Source: a bacterium D16-51
GTDB taxonomy: Bacteria; Bacillota; Clostridia; Lachnospirales; Lachnospiraceae
NCBI GenBank assembly: GCA_003612285.1
Contig: RAYE01000035.1
Coordinates: 1-59,381, forward strand
Direction: 5' to 3'
DNA length: 59,381 nt
Shown here: positions 35,562-45,783 of the stretch, one piece after another
How the letters are laid out: every line of letters begins with the position of its first letter
Position numbering within the stretch: position 1 is the first letter of the stretch
Program-made: the position numbers and the translations under genes
Notes under the pieces: generated by a model
The model's input: the letters and a program-made list of their open reading frames with translations, nothing else
What the model was told of the DNA's origin: nothing
The model's database searches: none

Positions 35562-38087
35562 ATGAAAAAGAAAAAAGAACGGCAGAAGAAGCCAGGGAAA
35601 TTTATTTCGATTAAAACAAAGCTGCTAGGTATCATACTGCCTGTAGTTATTATTATTGTTACAGTTCTTACTGGATTATCCTATGTTGTATCGAAAAGTG
35701 TGATAAAAGAGAATGCACAAGAGCTGCTGGAAACATCAGTAAAGGGGCAGGGATCGGATATTGAGGCGTGGTTAAATCAGAATCTGAAATCCTTTCAGGC
35801 AGCAAAACAGACGTTAGAGCAGATGAATTTTAATGAGAGGCAGTTACAGACATTTTTAAATGCTTATCATGGGTTTGACAGCAATTATCCAAATGGGATG
35901 TATATAGCAGATAGCGATGGTACACTTTATTGTGCAGAGGCAGCGCAGGAGGCGGTTCTGCGGGGGCCGGATGACAATGGTAATTATATTAATAATGGCG
36001 GCTTTTCAGATGACAGGGATTTAGCAGATGATACAGACTGGCAGCTTTTTACGGCAGAGGGCGGCAAAGCTTCTGCTAAAATAAAGAATAATGAGGTTTC
36101 GATTGCCACAGAACAGGAAGGAACGGTAGATTATAGTGTGCAATTTGTACAGGCAGGCCTTCCAATGAAAAAGGGCAGTACATACAAGGTTAGTTTTGAT
36201 GCCTATGCTTTGGCAGACAGGACGATGAAAATAGGCATATCAGCGCCAGACCGTGATTATAAACGCTATCTGGAGGATACGGTTGTAGAACTAACATCTG
36301 AAAAGCAGACTTTCCAATATGAATTCACCATGGAAGATGAGAATGATGTGAATGGACGTATGGAATTTAATCTGGGTGCGTGTGGTTCAACTGATACTGT
36401 GATGATTAGCAATGTATTTATTCAGATGACTGCAGGGGAGGAGGCTGGAGAGGAGAGTTCAAAAAGTTCGCCGGACAAAGTGATAAAGTCCGAGTGGTTT
36501 CAGAGCGGCCTGTCAAGGGTAAATATGGGCTTTACCAACGCCTATACAAACGAAGAAGGGGAGCAGGTTATCAGCGCCTGCGGCATGCTGCGGACAGCTT
36601 CGGGAAAAGTACATGTGCTTTCGGCAGATATGTCCCTTGATAAGGTCAGTGTTTATGTAAACAGTTTTGTAAAAATGGAAGATGCGGAGGCCTTTCTGGT
36701 CAATATAGAAGATAATACAATCCTTGCTTCCCGTGATACAAGCCTGATTTCTAAGAGTCTGGATGAAACAGGCAATGATTATATGAAAGCGGTAGGGAAG
36801 AGGATTTTAAAAAATGAGCTTTCTATCGCTGAAATCAATGGAAACATGACAGGATTTGAGAAGATAGAAGGAACGGATTGGATGTTAGTGTCTTATGTTC
36901 CTTCTAAAACGGTTTTTCATGATTTGAATAATATCAGGAACATCATGCTTCTTTTTGGTTTAGTTTCTGTGTTGGTCCTGACCGGTCTGTTGGAACGGAT
37001 TATCCATATTGTAATTAGTCCGATTAAGAAGCTGACTGATGTGATTAAGTCTATGACGGATGGAGACTTTACGGTTCATACCCAGACGAAAAGCAATGAT
37101 GAGATTGGAGTGATGAGCCGATGTGTGGAAAAGTTTATTGCTGCTATGCGTGACATGATTGCTTCGATTAATAATGTGTCAGGCATTCTGCATAATCAGG
37201 CAGACAGCAGCAAGGATGTATCCGTTCAGATGCTCTCTGCTTCCATAACGCAGAATCAGTCCATGAAGGAACTGAATGAAACGGTAGAACAGCTTTCCAT
37301 ATCTGTCAGTGGAATTGCAGAGAGTGCGACGACGCTGGCAATACTTGTGACAGAGACAAGGGATGACGGCGAAGGGGTAAGTTCCAAGATGAATGAAACA
37401 GTTGAGATTTCCCAAAAAGGAAAGGTAGCTATGCAGGATGTGAGTGTGGCTATGCAAAATATTAATAACTCTGTAAGGAAACTGCAGCTTGCAATAGATG
37501 CGGTAGAAAAGGCATCAGAGGAAATTACGAACATAACAGGAGTGATTGGCAGCATTGCGGATGAAACAAGTCTTTTGTCACTTAACGCATCTATTGAAGC
37601 TGCCCGTGCAGGCGAGGCCGGAAGGGGCTTTACCGTGGTTGCGACAGAAATCGGCAAACTGGCGCAGACAAGTATGGAATCTGTTCAACATATTGATGAC
37701 CTTGTCCTGGAAATTAAATCTTCTATTGGTGATGTGATTAATCAGGCAAACGATAGTGTAGATAACATTAACAACAGTAATATACTGATTGAAAATGCAG
37801 TAGAAACTTTTGATATCATTTTTGAAAATATTGATACGGTTGGGAATTTAATACATCAAATGATAACAAAGGTAGATAAGGTAGAGGATGAGGCAAGAAA
37901 TGTTGCTGCGATATCTGAGGAACAGGCAGCAAGCGCTGAAGAAATTGCTTCTTCTTCCGATGTTTTAGTAGACCAGGCAAACAGCCTGATGTCAAATAGT
38001 GAGACAGTAACGAAGGAATCAAATGAATTGACAAATTCAGCAGAAGAGCTGTCAACACAGATAGGCGTCTTTAAAATTGGAAATTAG
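35562..38087 (+). CDS. Chemoreceptor with a CBM4_9-like module inserted in its Cache sensor
   Basis: An 841-residue methyl-accepting chemotaxis protein. Membrane segment about 21-43; first Cache part 44-133 ([16 protein letters not shown]); a foreign module about 135-292 ([49 protein letters not shown]); Cache resumes about 300-450 ([37 protein letters not shown]); second membrane segment about 460-478; HAMP; signalling domain with the tip [18 protein letters not shown]. The module is about half identical by eye to the first carbohydrate-binding module of the GH16 enzyme (about residues 491-648). It starts with an ATG behind GGAGGTG, 34 bp after the sugar-binding protein gene. Direct sensing of beta-glucan is an inference. 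Confidence 0.9.
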   Translation: MKKKKERQKKPGKFISIKTKLLGIILPVVIIIVTVLTGLSYVVSKSVIKENAQELLETSVKGQGSDIEAWLNQNLKSFQAAKQTLEQMNFNERQLQTFLNAYHGFDSNYPNGMYIADSDGTLYCAEAAQEAVLRGPDDNGNYINNGGFSDDRDLADDTDWQLFTAEGGKASAKIKNNEVSIATEQEGTVDYSVQFVQAGLPMKKGSTYKVSFDAYALADRTMKIGISAPDRDYKRYLEDTVVELTSEKQTFQYEFTMEDENDVNGRMEFNLGACGSTDTVMISNVFIQMTAGEEAGEESSKSSPDKVIKSEWFQSGLSRVNMGFTNAYTNEEGEQVISACGMLRTASGKVHVLSADMSLDKVSVYVNSFVKMEDAEAFLVNIEDNTILASRDTSLISKSLDETGNDYMKAVGKRILKNELSIAEINGNMTGFEKIEGTDWMLVSYVPSKTVFHDLNNIRNIMLLFGLVSVLVLTGLLERIIHIVISPIKKLTDVIKSMTDGDFTVHTQTKSNDEIGVMSRCVEKFIAAMRDMIASINNVSGILHNQADSSKDVSVQMLSASITQNQSMKELNETVEQLSISVSGIAESATTLAILVTETRDDGEGVSSKMNETVEISQKGKVAMQDVSVAMQNINNSVRKLQLAIDAVEKASEEITNITGVIGSIADETSLLSLNASIEAARAGEAGRGFTVVATEIGKLAQTSMESVQHIDDLVLEIKSSIGDVINQANDSVDNINNSNILIENAVETFDIIFENIDTVGNLIHQMITKVDKVEDEARNVAAISEEQAASAEEIASSSDVLVDQANSLMSNSETVTKESNELTNSAEELSTQIGVFKIGN

Positions 38088-38146
38088 TACAATTCATTTG
38101 AAGAGACAACAGGGGAAGTTTTAGAATGAAAAATAAGGAGGTAAAA

Positions 38147-40846
38147 ATGGACACAATACGTTTTTTGGATGAGGATGGAACATTTTTAATAGAGCAGCCG
38201 GAAAATTACAGTGCTCTTTATTTTCCGATAGCAGGGGAAAAGGGAATCAAAAGTTCCCTGTCCCCTAATTTGGGAGGAGATATTAAGTTAAGCCAGAATG
38301 ATTTTTTGATGGAGCCAGTTAGCGTGGAAAATCTGCATAATAACCGTTCAGGGAGGAATTTCTGGTGTTATGTTGAAAGTTTGGGGGCGTGGTCTGCTGT
38401 AGGGGCGTCTGCTGAGCAGGAAAATGAGAAATTTACAGAATCCCAGGATGAGAGCTTTTTAGAAGCAGGGTTTATGAAGCAGGTTGTTACAAGGCAGTCA
38501 AGAAAATATCAGATGACAGCAAAGGTGACATCTTTTGTGCCTCTGGAACATAATGTGGAGATTATGCATGTGACGATTACAAACACAAGCCGGATGGCAC
38601 AGCGGATTACACCTGTGGCTGCTATTCCTATTTTTGGGAGAAGCGCAGATAATATCCGGGATCACAGGCATGTAACTTCGCTGTTACACAGAATAACAAC
38701 AACAGAATATGGTGTGTGCGTAAAGCCTACCCTGTCTTTTGATGAACGTGGGCATCGGGAAAATGAACTGACATATTTTGTATGTGGCATTACCGGAACC
38801 GGGGAAAAGCCAGAGAGCTTTTATCCAGCAGCAGATGAATTTATTGGGGAAGGCGGAAGCTATCTGCGGCCAAGAAAGGTTGTGGAAAATGAAAAGGGAA
38901 TGCCTGCAGGGGGATTTTTGGAAGGAAAAGAGGCGTTAGGTGGGATTCGTTTTTCTGAAATTCTTTTATCTCCAGAGGAAAGCGTTTCTTATACCATAGT
39001 AATGGGAATTACAGAGCAGGTGGATGTGTTAGATGATATTCTTTTGGCGTATGGAAGTACAGATAAAGTTATGGAAGCATTAAAGCGTATGGAGGACTAT
39101 TGGCAGGAAAAGGTAAATGTCCGGTATTATACCGGGGATATGCAGTTTGATAATTTTATGCGCTGGGTAAGCTTTCAGCCAATATTGAGACGGATTTACG
39201 GCTGCTCCTTCCTGCCCCACCATGATTATGGAAGAGGCGGAAGGGGATGGCGCGATTTATGGCAGGATTGCCTTTCTCTTCTGATTATGGACCCGGATGG
39301 AGTACGCCGGATGATACTGGATAATTATGGCGGTGTTCGGATTGATGGTACGAATGCTACGATTATAGGGGGAAAACAAGGAGAATTTATTGCGGATAGA
39401 AATGGGATAGCACGTGTCTGGATGGATCATGGAGTATGGCCGTTTATGACGACAAAACTTTATATTGACCAGACAGGCGATATCGAAATATTAAAAGAAA
39501 AGGCAGCCTATTTTAAGGATGAACAGATGGGGCGGGGATGCGGCCTGGATGGACAATGGGATATTCTATATGGAACGCAGCAAAAATGTGAGGACGGCAG
39601 TATATATGAGGGAAGTATATTAGAACACTTGCTTTTGCAGCATCTTTGTGCATTTTATGAGGTTGGGGAGCACAACCATATCCGGCTTCGTGGTGCGGAC
39701 TGGAACGATGCACTGGATATGGCGGCAGAACGTGGCGAGAGCGTAGCGTTTACCTGTGCTTATGCAGGAAATCTTACCCGGTTGTCAGAACTTTTAACCG
39801 TTCTGGAGAAAAAATTTGGCTGGGAGCAGATAGAGCTTTTGGAGGAAATTCAGATTCTTTTAAAAGATGACAATCAGATATATGAAGATATATCGGCAAA
39901 GAAGGAGCTTTTGCAGGCATATCTAAAGCGTTGCGGACATAATGTCAGTGGAAAAAGAATACAGGTTCCAATACATGAACTGGCAGAGAACCTTATACAC
40001 AAAGCAGAATGGCTGAAAAACCATATCCGCCAGACAGAGTGGATTGGAAAAGATGATAAAGAGGGATGGTTTAACAGCTATTATGACAATGCAGAGGAAA
40101 AAGTAGAAGGGTATTTTGAGCAGGGAGTCAGGATGATGCTTACCGGACAGGTCTTTGCTGTTATGAGCGGGACAGCTGAGGATGGACAGGTCGAAAGGAT
40201 CTGTAAGAGCGCAGACCGTTATTTATATGAAAAAGAGGTTGGCGGGTATCGCCTGAATACAAATTTTCATGAGGAGAAATTTAATCTGGGAAGGATGTTT
40301 GGTTTTGCCTATGGGGAAAAAGAAAATGGAGCTGTTTTTTCCCATATGACAGTTATGTTTGCAAATGCACTATACCAGAGAGGATTTGTAAAGGAAGGAT
40401 ATAAAGCTTTACAGACACTTGCAGATACTGCGGTAAATTTTGAAGTGAGTAAAATTTATCCGGGGATTCCGGAGTATTTCAGCAAAGATGGAAGAGGAAT
40501 GTACCACTATCTGACAGGGGCTGCAAGCTGGTATATGCTTACCGTTATTACTGAGGTTTTTGGTATACATGGAGAAATTGGCGATATGGTTATCAGTCCG
40601 AAGCTGTTAAAAGAACAGTTTGATTCGGAAGGGAATGCGGGGCTTTGGCTTCAATTTGCCGGGAAGAAATTCCATATCGTATTTAAGAACCCAGGTAGAT
40701 TAACATATGGGGATTATCGGATAAAGAGTGCTGTTTGTGATGGGCAGTCAGAATTTAGCTGCTATGGAGACCGGGTATGCCTGAACAGAAGAATGATAGA
40801 GTCCCTGCCAGATGTGCAGCATGAGATTGAAGTAGAATTGAAATAG
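38147..40846 (+). CDS. GH94 glycoside phosphorylase, laminaribiose-phosphorylase-sized
   Basis: An 899-residue intracellular phosphorylase with an N-terminal beta-sandwich and an (alpha/alpha)6 barrel. Motifs include SFLPHHDYGRGGRGWRDLWQD and the general acid in RGADWNDALD (about D518). It is about 100 residues longer than the cellobiose phosphorylase at 41761. The length is close to known laminaribiose phosphorylases (about 910 residues, from memory), which with the GH16 enzyme suggests beta-1,3 specificity (inference; other disaccharides or oligosaccharides possible). Of two in-frame starts (38126, 38147) the second has AAGGAGGT five bases upstream. It appears to be in one transcript with the binding protein and chemoreceptor. 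Confidence 0.88.
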   Translation: MDTIRFLDEDGTFLIEQPENYSALYFPIAGEKGIKSSLSPNLGGDIKLSQNDFLMEPVSVENLHNNRSGRNFWCYVESLGAWSAVGASAEQENEKFTESQDESFLEAGFMKQVVTRQSRKYQMTAKVTSFVPLEHNVEIMHVTITNTSRMAQRITPVAAIPIFGRSADNIRDHRHVTSLLHRITTTEYGVCVKPTLSFDERGHRENELTYFVCGITGTGEKPESFYPAADEFIGEGGSYLRPRKVVENEKGMPAGGFLEGKEALGGIRFSEILLSPEESVSYTIVMGITEQVDVLDDILLAYGSTDKVMEALKRMEDYWQEKVNVRYYTGDMQFDNFMRWVSFQPILRRIYGCSFLPHHDYGRGGRGWRDLWQDCLSLLIMDPDGVRRMILDNYGGVRIDGTNATIIGGKQGEFIADRNGIARVWMDHGVWPFMTTKLYIDQTGDIEILKEKAAYFKDEQMGRGCGLDGQWDILYGTQQKCEDGSIYEGSILEHLLLQHLCAFYEVGEHNHIRLRGADWNDALDMAAERGESVAFTCAYAGNLTRLSELLTVLEKKFGWEQIELLEEIQILLKDDNQIYEDISAKKELLQAYLKRCGHNVSGKRIQVPIHELAENLIHKAEWLKNHIRQTEWIGKDDKEGWFNSYYDNAEEKVEGYFEQGVRMMLTGQVFAVMSGTAEDGQVERICKSADRYLYEKEVGGYRLNTNFHEEKFNLGRMFGFAYGEKENGAVFSHMTVMFANALYQRGFVKEGYKALQTLADTAVNFEVSKIYPGIPEYFSKDGRGMYHYLTGAASWYMLTVITEVFGIHGEIGDMVISPKLLKEQFDSEGNAGLWLQFAGKKFHIVFKNPGRLTYGDYRIKSAVCDGQSEFSCYGDRVCLNRRMIESLPDVQHEIEVELK

Positions 40847-40892
40847 AAAAAATATTGTCTGTGCTGGAGATCACTGCATTACCATATTTCCT

Positions 40893-41630
40893 TTACCAGG
40901 AAGTACGGTAATGCTGGTCACGGTATTTCTTTGGGGTTAATCCGACTGCTTTTTTGAAGGTCTGGATAAAGTGGCTTTGGGAAGAAAAAGCAAGGTAGTT
41001 TGCAATTTCAATAAAGGTAAAGTCAGAGTATTTTAACAGATTCTGCGCCTTTTCGATTTTCTTTTCGGAAATATAATCGCTTATCGAAATCCCAAGCTCT
41101 TTCTTAAAAAGTCTGGAAAGATAGCTTGGAGAAAGGTCGGTGTATTCTGCAAGTTCTTTTATGGTAATTCTGCTGCTTATATGGCTATAGACAAAATCCA
41201 TACAGAGGATAACAGGCTTTGAGATAACGGAGCTTTTTTTCAGCAGCAGCATTTTTCCTGTAAAATCCAGTGACATATCTTTGTGAAGCTGGGAAATGGA
41301 CTGAATAGAATTGCACGAGTCCATTTTTAAAATATAAAAATCACTGAGCCGGTATGCCTGTTCTAATTCCATGCCGGCTTCTACACAGCGTCTTGTTATC
41401 ATTGCAGTGGTTACAACAAAATGATATTTCATATTTGTTAAAGGATTGGTAGAGAGAATCCCCATTCCTTCCGGATTGATAAAAGTATTTTTTTTACAAT
41501 TTTCCTGTACAAAGTCCATGTTGCCAGAGCTGACTGCCTCATAGAAAGAATATTCTTCCTCAAGGGAACGGTGGGGCGGGTCGTCTTCTTTGTTTAATTC
41601 TGATTGAAACCATTCTTCCCGTAAATTCAT
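40893..41630 (-). CDS. AraC-family transcriptional regulator
   Basis: A 245-residue regulator with an N-terminal sensing region of about 140 residues and a C-terminal AraC DNA-binding domain with two helix-turn-helix motifs (TIKELAEYTDLSPSYLSRLFKKELG; FTFIEIANYLAFSSQSHFIQTFKKAVGLTPKKYR). The ATG at 41630 has AGGAAG eight bases upstream and is preferred over the one at 41663. It is divergent from the cellobiose phosphorylase gene. The shared intergenic region contains the 20-bp direct-repeat site that recurs at three other promoters of the locus, so it probably controls the beta-glucan regulon (inference). Confidence 0.92.
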   Translation of the reverse strand: MNLREEWFQSELNKEDDPPHRSLEEEYSFYEAVSSGNMDFVQENCKKNTFINPEGMGILSTNPLTNMKYHFVVTTAMITRRCVEAGMELEQAYRLSDFYILKMDSCNSIQSISQLHKDMSLDFTGKMLLLKKSSVISKPVILCMDFVYSHISSRITIKELAEYTDLSPSYLSRLFKKELGISISDYISEKKIEKAQNLLKYSDFTFIEIANYLAFSSQSHFIQTFKKAVGLTPKKYRDQHYRTSW

Positions 41631-41663
41631 TTTGAGTCTTCCTTTCTGGTTGCATTTGTACAT

Positions 41664-41730
41664 ATTATATCACGAATCTGATATTTTTGTACAATTTTTT
41701 GTATATTATACCCAAGAAAAGATTTATGAT
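41664..41730. promoter_or_regulatory. AraC-type site between divergent promoters
   Basis: GAATCTGATATTTTT (41674-41688) has a TTTGTAT half-site 20 bp downstream (41698-41704) and a -10 TATGAT (41725-41730) for the plus-strand phosphorylase, 21 bp after the half-site. On the minus strand TATAAT (41669-41664) serves araC, so the first half-site covers the araC promoter spacer and could mediate autoregulation. Confidence 0.68.
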
Positions 41731-41760
41731 AAAGCCATTAAAGGAGGAGAAGGAAAGAAT

Positions 41761-44175
41761 ATGAGATATGGTTATTTTGATGATGAAAAACGGGAATATG
41801 TCATTGACCGGCCGGATACGCCTGCTCCATGGGTGAACTACCTTGGTTCTCCGAAATATGGCGCAATCATTTCCAATAATGCCGGCGGCTACAGCTTTGA
41901 AAAATCCGGAGCGAATGGCAGGATTTTGCGTTATGTGTTTAATGGTTTTGACCAGCCGGGACGTTACATTTATATCCGAGATAACGATAGTAAAGATTAC
42001 TGGTCTGCTTCGTGGCAGCCGGTGGGGAAAGATTTGGAAGCATACAAAAGTGAGTGCCGTCATGGAACGGCATATACGAAAATGCTTGCAGATTATAACA
42101 GTATCCATTCTGAGGCTTTGTACTATGTTCCGCTTGATAAGGCATATGAGGTCTGGAGCCTGCGGCTTACGAACCAGTCTGAGGAGGCAAAAAGCCTGAC
42201 AGTTACAGGGTATGCGGAATTTACCAACAACAGTAACTATGAGCAGGATCAGGTGAATTTACAGTATTCACAGTTTATTACAAAGACTGTTTTTCGTGGC
42301 GATAGGATTTGCCAGGTGGTGCATGGGAATCTGGACGCTCTGAAAGAGGGGGAAGAGGTTGATGGCAAGACGGCTGTTGAACGATTTTTTGGGCTTGCCG
42401 GAGCAGAGGTTTCCTCTTATTGCGGAGATAAGGAAAACTTTATTGGGCGGTATCATGGGTATGGGAATCCGGCCGGAGTAGTGAGGGGGAAATTGGATGG
42501 AACATTGAATTATAATGAAAATGGGTGTGGCGCTCTTTCAACGGTTCTCACGCTGGCACCGGGGGAGACAAAAAATGTGGCGTTTATTCTGGGTATGAAA
42601 TATGACGCAGAAGCAGAAAATATATTAAAGAGGTATGAAAATACAGAGGAAACCTGTAAAAAAGAACTGAAAGAGCTGATTTCCTTTTGGCATGGGAGGC
42701 TTTCACATTTTCAGGTGAGAACGCCAAGCAAAGAGTTTGATACCATGATTAACACATGGAATGCGTATAATTGTTTTATGACCTTTATCTGGTCCCGTGC
42801 GGCGTCATTTATTTATTGCGGTCTGCGCAACGGATACGGATATCGGGATACGGTACAGGATATCCAGGGGATTATCCATCTGGCTCCGGAAATGGCGGTT
42901 GAGAAAATCCGTTTCATGCTTTCTGCGCAGGTAGATAATGGCGGCGGACTGCCGCTTGTGAAGTTTACACACAATCCGGGGCATGAGGATACACCGGATG
43001 ATCCGTCTTATGTGAAAGAAACCGGACATCCGGCATACCGGGCGGATGATGCATTGTGGCTGTTCCCTACGATATATAAATATATTTCTGAGTCAGGGAA
43101 TCTTTCTTTTATTGATGAAGTCATTCCTTTTGCCAATAAGGATGAAGGAACAGTGTATGAACATTTAAAGCGTGCCATCAGATTTTCGATGGAACATCTG
43201 GGGATACACAATATGCCGGCCGGCCTGTATGCAGATTGGAATGACTGCTTAAGGCTTGGAAAGGAGGGGGAGTCTTCTTTTGTGGCATTTCAGTTCTACC
43301 TTGCAATGTCAATTTTAAGGAAGTTTGCGGAATATAAGGAAGATGTGGAGTATATCAGGTATCTGGAGGAAACGCAGGAAAAACTGGGGAAAACCATACA
43401 GGAGCTGTGTTGGGATGAAGATCGTTTTATCCGCGGGTTTACCGAAAAAGGCGGAGTAATTGGAAAGCATACGGATTTAGAGGCAAATATCTGGCTGAAT
43501 CCACAGAGCTGGGCGGTTATCAGCGGACTTGCAACAGAGGAACAGGCTGATGTGGTTTTGGATACTGTATATCAGCGGTTAAATACAGAGTATGGCGTTA
43601 TGCTGATGGATCCGCCTTATCACAGCCATGCTTTTGAAGGGGCGCTAGCAGTTATTTACAATGCGGGGACAAAAGAAAATGCCGGTATTTTCTCCCAGTC
43701 ACAAGGCTGGATTATTTTAGCCGAGGCTTTATGCGGACATGGGGAGCGTGCTTTTACATATTTCAAGGAAAATGCGCCTGCTGCACAAAATGAAAGGGCA
43801 GAAATCCGTAAGCTGGAGCCATATTGCTATGGACAGTTTACGGAAGGGAGAGCTAGTGAACATTTTGGGCGTTCCCATGTGCATTGGCTTACAGGTACGG
43901 CATCTACTGTGATGGTAGGCTGTGTCGAAGGAATACTGGGGATGCGTCCGGATTTTTATGGATTGCGTATTGCACCTTCTATTCCAAAGGAATGGGAATC
44001 TTTTGAAATTGATAAGGATTTCAGGGGAAATCATTTACATATTGTGGTACAGAATCCGGGTCATGCAGAGTCAGGCTGTAAGAAACTGGTAGTTGATGGC
44101 AGGGAAATGGAAGGGAATTATATTCCAGCAGAACTATTGAAGGAACAGACAGAAATTGAATTGATTATGTCATAA
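41761..44175 (+). CDS. Cellobiose phosphorylase (GH94)
   Basis: An 804-residue intracellular enzyme that splits cellobiose with phosphate into glucose 1-phosphate and glucose. The N-terminus MRYGYFDDEKREYVI, the motif RDTVQDIQGIIHLAPEMA and the general acid in YADWNDCLRLGKEGES (about D492) match the family, and the length fits closely. The ATG follows AAAGGAGGAGAAGG. It lies behind the AraC-type site and ahead of the sugar ABC transporter, so imported disaccharides would feed it. The long reading frame upstream of 41761 has no ribosome binding site and is not coding. Confidence 0.95.
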   Translation: MRYGYFDDEKREYVIDRPDTPAPWVNYLGSPKYGAIISNNAGGYSFEKSGANGRILRYVFNGFDQPGRYIYIRDNDSKDYWSASWQPVGKDLEAYKSECRHGTAYTKMLADYNSIHSEALYYVPLDKAYEVWSLRLTNQSEEAKSLTVTGYAEFTNNSNYEQDQVNLQYSQFITKTVFRGDRICQVVHGNLDALKEGEEVDGKTAVERFFGLAGAEVSSYCGDKENFIGRYHGYGNPAGVVRGKLDGTLNYNENGCGALSTVLTLAPGETKNVAFILGMKYDAEAENILKRYENTEETCKKELKELISFWHGRLSHFQVRTPSKEFDTMINTWNAYNCFMTFIWSRAASFIYCGLRNGYGYRDTVQDIQGIIHLAPEMAVEKIRFMLSAQVDNGGGLPLVKFTHNPGHEDTPDDPSYVKETGHPAYRADDALWLFPTIYKYISESGNLSFIDEVIPFANKDEGTVYEHLKRAIRFSMEHLGIHNMPAGLYADWNDCLRLGKEGESSFVAFQFYLAMSILRKFAEYKEDVEYIRYLEETQEKLGKTIQELCWDEDRFIRGFTEKGGVIGKHTDLEANIWLNPQSWAVISGLATEEQADVVLDTVYQRLNTEYGVMLMDPPYHSHAFEGALAVIYNAGTKENAGIFSQSQGWIILAEALCGHGERAFTYFKENAPAAQNERAEIRKLEPYCYGQFTEGRASEHFGRSHVHWLTGTASTVMVGCVEGILGMRPDFYGLRIAPSIPKEWESFEIDKDFRGNHLHIVVQNPGHAESGCKKLVVDGREMEGNYIPAELLKEQTEIELIMS

Positions 44176-44186
44176 ATTGATGTAAT

Positions 44187-44243
44187 GAATTTGATATTAT
44201 TGTAAACAATATTATATATTTATGTCTGAGAAATGGGTATAAT
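44187..44243 (+). promoter_or_regulatory. AraC-type site and promoter before the ABC binding-protein gene
   Basis: GAATTTGATAT (44187-44197) is followed at +20 by CAATATTATAT (44207-44217), and TATAAT (44238-44243) starts 21 bp after that. The layout matches the other three sites. Confidence 0.7.
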
Positions 44244-44311
44244 ATAGGTAAATAAAGGAGATTTTTATCTTCTGAAACAAAAACATTATTTTAACATAGG
44301 AGGTAATAGTT

Positions 44312-45718
44312 ATGAAAAAAAAGTTACTTAGTATGGCGCTCGTATCTGCAATGCTGGTTGGCGCCCTGTCAGGCTGTGGCTCGGATGATGCTAAGAAAGG
44401 AGGCGGCTCTTCTGGCTCTGGTGGAGGTGACACTACGGCGGAAGAGGGAAAGGTTATTAATATCTATAGCTGGAACGATGAGTTTTTTAAACGTGTAAAT
44501 GCAGTTTATGATCAGGTAGATGAAGTTTCTAAAGATGGTACAGTGACTAAATTAAAGGATGGTACGGAAATTCACTGGATCATCAATCCAAATCAGGATG
44601 GCGTTTACCAGGATAAGCTTGATGCGGCGCTGCTTAACCAGGCGGATGCTTCGGATGATGATAAGGTTGATATCTTTTTGGCAGAAACGGATTATGTATT
44701 CAAATATACGGATGCAGAGGCTGATGTTGCTTTGCCGCTTACAGATATTGGCATTAATCCGGAAACCGATCTTGCAGACCAGTATGATTTTACAAAAGTA
44801 ATTGCTTCTGATGCAAATGGTGTCCAGAGGGCGTCTACATGGCAGTGCTGCCCGGGGCTTTTGGTATACCGCCGTGATATTGCAAAAGATGTATTTGGCA
44901 CAGATGATCCGGTAAAGGTTGGCGAAAAGGTAAAAGATTGGGATACAATGAAGAAAACGGCAGAAGAATTAAAGGAAAAGGGCTATCTTGCACTTGCTTC
45001 TTATGCAGATACCTTTCGCTTATATGGCAATAGTATTTCTGCACCATGGGTTACTCAGGGAGAAACCGTTATTAAGGTTGACCAGAAGATTATGGACTGG
45101 GTTGCGGATTCAAAAGAATGGAAAGATGCTGGTTATTTTGATGACACTGTAAAAGGACAATGGAACGATGACTGGAATAAAGCAATGGGTTCTAAGTCTA
45201 AAGTGTTCTCATTCTTTTTCCCTGCATGGGGTATTGACTTTACATTAAAGCCAAACTGGGATGGCGATGATGGTATGTGGGCTGTTACGAATCCTCCACA
45301 GGAATATAACTGGGGCGGTTCCTATGTTCTTGCATGCAGAGGTACGGATAACCCACAGCATGTAAAGGATATTATTATGGCAGTAACCGGAAGTAAGGAT
45401 AATCTGTTACAGATTTCTAAAGATTATTTGGATTATACAAATACGGTGAGTGGTATGAAGGAGGCAGCAGCGGATTCTAAGACATATGCTTCTGAATTTC
45501 TTGGCGGGCAGAATACATTTGAATATTTTGCCCCAGTAGCAGAGAAGATTCAGATGGCACCGCTTTCCGCTTATGACCAGGGATGTGTTGAGTTGATTCA
45601 AAATGCTTTTAGTGATTATTTCCAAGGTAAGGTTGACTTTGATAAAGCAAAGGCGAATTTTGAAACAGCAATTAAAGAGCGTTATCCTGATATTACTGAG
45701 GTTCAGTGGCCGGAATAA
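44312..45718 (+). CDS. Sugar ABC transporter substrate-binding lipoprotein
   Basis: A 468-residue lipoprotein with lipobox ALSGC (Cys about 22), a Ser/Gly linker, and a family 1 solute-binding domain (INIYSWNDEFFKRVNAVYDQ, GLLVYRRDIAKDVFG, FFFPAWGIDF, EYNWGGSYVLACRG). Related to binding proteins for oligosaccharides; cellobiose or cello-oligosaccharides is an inference from the neighbouring phosphorylase. AGGAGG stands before the ATG. It is followed by two permease genes; no ATPase is in the window, as is usual for systems using a shared MsmK-type ATPase. Confidence 0.93.
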   Translation: MKKKLLSMALVSAMLVGALSGCGSDDAKKGGGSSGSGGGDTTAEEGKVINIYSWNDEFFKRVNAVYDQVDEVSKDGTVTKLKDGTEIHWIINPNQDGVYQDKLDAALLNQADASDDDKVDIFLAETDYVFKYTDAEADVALPLTDIGINPETDLADQYDFTKVIASDANGVQRASTWQCCPGLLVYRRDIAKDVFGTDDPVKVGEKVKDWDTMKKTAEELKEKGYLALASYADTFRLYGNSISAPWVTQGETVIKVDQKIMDWVADSKEWKDAGYFDDTVKGQWNDDWNKAMGSKSKVFSFFFPAWGIDFTLKPNWDGDDGMWAVTNPPQEYNWGGSYVLACRGTDNPQHVKDIIMAVTGSKDNLLQISKDYLDYTNTVSGMKEAAADSKTYASEFLGGQNTFEYFAPVAEKIQMAPLSAYDQGCVELIQNAFSDYFQGKVDFDKAKANFETAIKERYPDITEVQWPE

Positions 45719-45783
45719 TAATTGGCGGCCTGCAGCGCTGAGGATGTGCTGCAGGCTGTTGGTTGAGAAAGGATTGATGATTT

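Noticed and set aside
38970-39000. Catabolite-repression-like sequence AAAGCGTTT
   Set aside because: It lies inside the GH94 coding sequence, far from a promoter, and is an incomplete match to the cre consensus.
41632-41760. N-terminal extension of the cellobiose phosphorylase
   Set aside because: The extended frame covers the AraC-type site and has no ribosome binding site, while the ATG at 41761 has a strong one and gives the family's usual N-terminus.
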